Assembly (NCBI GenBank): GCA_013696595.1
Contig: JACCYG010000204.1
Span: 1-6,683 of the forward strand
Reading direction: 5' to 3'
Length of the DNA: 6,683 nt
Source: Actinomycetota bacterium
Lineage (GTDB): Bacteria; Actinomycetota; Thermoleophilia; Gaiellales; Gaiellaceae
Every line of letters starts with the position of its first letter. Positions within the stretch are counted from its first letter, which is position 1. Shown piece by piece: positions 6,021-6,683 of this stretch. Under the pieces are notes generated by a model that had not been told where the DNA came from, did not search any database, and was given only the letters and a program-made list of their open reading frames with translations. A program made the position numbers and the translations under genes.

Positions 6021-6026
6021 ACCTTA
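6021..6026 (-). promoter_or_regulatory. Candidate -10 box (or weak ribosome binding site) of the receiver gene
   Basis: TAAGGT on the minus strand, 6 bases before the ATG at 6014, the same distance as the secG hexamer. The embedded AAGG could instead pair with 16S rRNA at about 8-base spacing. The two readings cannot be separated from sequence alone. Confidence 0.4.
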
Positions 6027-6029
6027 TCC

Positions 6030-6076
6030 ATTTTTTACGAGAAAAAATATCTTTTTCTCAGGAAATTACAAATTTT
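6030..6076. other. AT-rich island with phased A/T tracts and an 8-bp palindrome
   Basis: In otherwise GC-rich DNA this stretch is mostly A and T. A/T tracts lie at 6031-6036, 6042-6047, 6052-6056, 6063-6067 and 6070-6076, with centres about 8-11 bases apart. A perfect inverted repeat GAGAAAAA-N5-TTTTTCTC occupies 6039-6059. It spans the end of the metal-transporter gene and the gap before the receiver gene. It may be a bent or UP-like upstream promoter region, a regulator site, or a weak terminator for the transporter gene. Confidence 0.55.
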
Positions 6077-6683
6077 GTCCGCGTGCGATGGACAGCCCGC
6101 TTTCGACCCCGACATGTTCCACCTGCAGAGTGGTGTGGTCGAGGGCGAAGCGCTCACGGAGCATGCGCTCGAGCTCGAGCCGGATGCGGTGGCAGTCGCC
6201 GCCGGGCTCGACGAGAACGTGGGCAGAAAGAGCGGGAAAGCCGCTCGTCACCGTCCATACGTGAAGGTCGTGCGCCTCGACGACACCGGGATGGGCGACA
6301 AGCGCCTCCCCCACCTCGCTCGGCGGAGCCGAAGCGGGCGCACCCTCGAGAAAGATACGGCCCGATTCCCTGAGGAGCGACCAGCCCGCGGCGAGGGCCA
6401 GCGCTGCTACGAAGAGCGAGGCGAGCGGGTCGAACCGGTCCCAGCCCGTCGCAAGGATGAGCGCGGCCGCAACGGCCGTCCCGACGAACGCGGCCGCGTC
6501 CGTGGCGATGTGAAGGTACGCACCGCGCACGTTCAGGCTGCGCCGCTCCGCGCGCGAGAGCAGGAGCAAGACGAGACCGTTCATGGCGATGCCTGCAAGG
6601 GCGACGACAAGGACGAGCCCTGCCTCCACCTCCGGCGGGTCGACGAGACGCCGCGCGGCCTCGTAGCCGATCCAGACGGCGAT
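6066..6683 (-). CDS. Cation diffusion facilitator (CDF) metal efflux transporter, C-terminal part (cut by the right edge)
   Basis: Membrane transporter that exports divalent metal, most likely zinc, in exchange for protons. The frame is open to the window edge, so the 205 residues seen are the C-terminal two thirds or so; a GTG at 6629 is internal. Near the start, EAARRLVDPPEVE matches the loop before a transmembrane helix in CDF proteins. The metal site of TM5 is present as HxxxD (His58 and Asp62 of the fragment, in YLHIATD), followed by a further helix with the FDPLASLFVAALAL stretch. The cytoplasmic C-terminal domain carries the conserved HDLHVW (from fragment residue 138) and ends HVGVESGLSIARGQNL. 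These are features of Zn/Cd-type CDF proteins (CzcD/ZitB-like). The first helices and the first metal-site half are outside the window. The stop codon lies in the AT-rich island. Confidence 0.93.
   Translation of the reverse strand: MAVWIGYEAARRLVDPPEVEAGLVLVVALAGIAMNGLVLLLLSRAERRSLNVRGAYLHIATDAAAFVGTAVAAALILATGWDRFDPLASLFVAALALAAGWSLLRESGRIFLEGAPASAPPSEVGEALVAHPGVVEAHDLHVWTVTSGFPALSAHVLVEPGGDCHRIRLELERMLRERFALDHTTLQVEHVGVESGLSIARGQNL

Overview
This is a GC-rich stretch of chromosome from what is most likely an actinobacterium. The supporting signs are strong G/C preference at third codon positions, frequent TTG and GTG starts, a Gram-positive type LexA box (CGAAC-N4-GTTCG), a tRNA gene without an encoded CCA, and an RNase P RNA whose P15 region resembles what I remember of the mycobacterial RNA. 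A deep-branching class such as Thermoleophilia would fit, but that placement is inference. The content is mostly housekeeping, with accessory genes at both ends.

Layout. Minus strand, 1-2103: the N-terminal part of an unrecognised membrane protein running off the left edge; the RNase P RNA gene (rnpB) with its own promoter and a strong terminator; then lexA followed by a 63-residue zinc-ribbon protein whose ribosome binding site lies inside the end of lexA. The lexA promoter carries a SOS box with perfectly matching arms between its -10 hexamer and the TTG start. Plus strand, 2195-5173: tRNA-Leu(GAG) with its own promoter and terminator, then tldD and tldE overlapping by 4 bases. Their products form the two-subunit TldD/TldE metalloprotease. 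Minus strand, 5178-6683: a CDF-family metal transporter cut by the right edge, a stand-alone response-regulator receiver domain, secG, and a 69-residue two-helix membrane protein directly after secG. This block converges on tldE with only 4 bases between the stop codons.

Regulatory reading. rnpB and tRNA-Leu share a 15-base identical promoter core ending in TACAAT, which suggests a common stable-RNA promoter type. secG and the receiver gene both have a -10-like hexamer exactly 6 bases before their ATG, as expected for leaderless mRNAs. The gap upstream of the receiver gene is a short AT-rich island with A/T tracts spaced at about one helical turn.

I found no convincing new multi-gene system. 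The points most worth following are the lexA-linked zinc-ribbon protein, the shared stable-RNA promoter core, the possible leaderless promoters and the AT-rich island. Large open frames opposite lexA, tldD and secG/receiver are shadows of the real genes.
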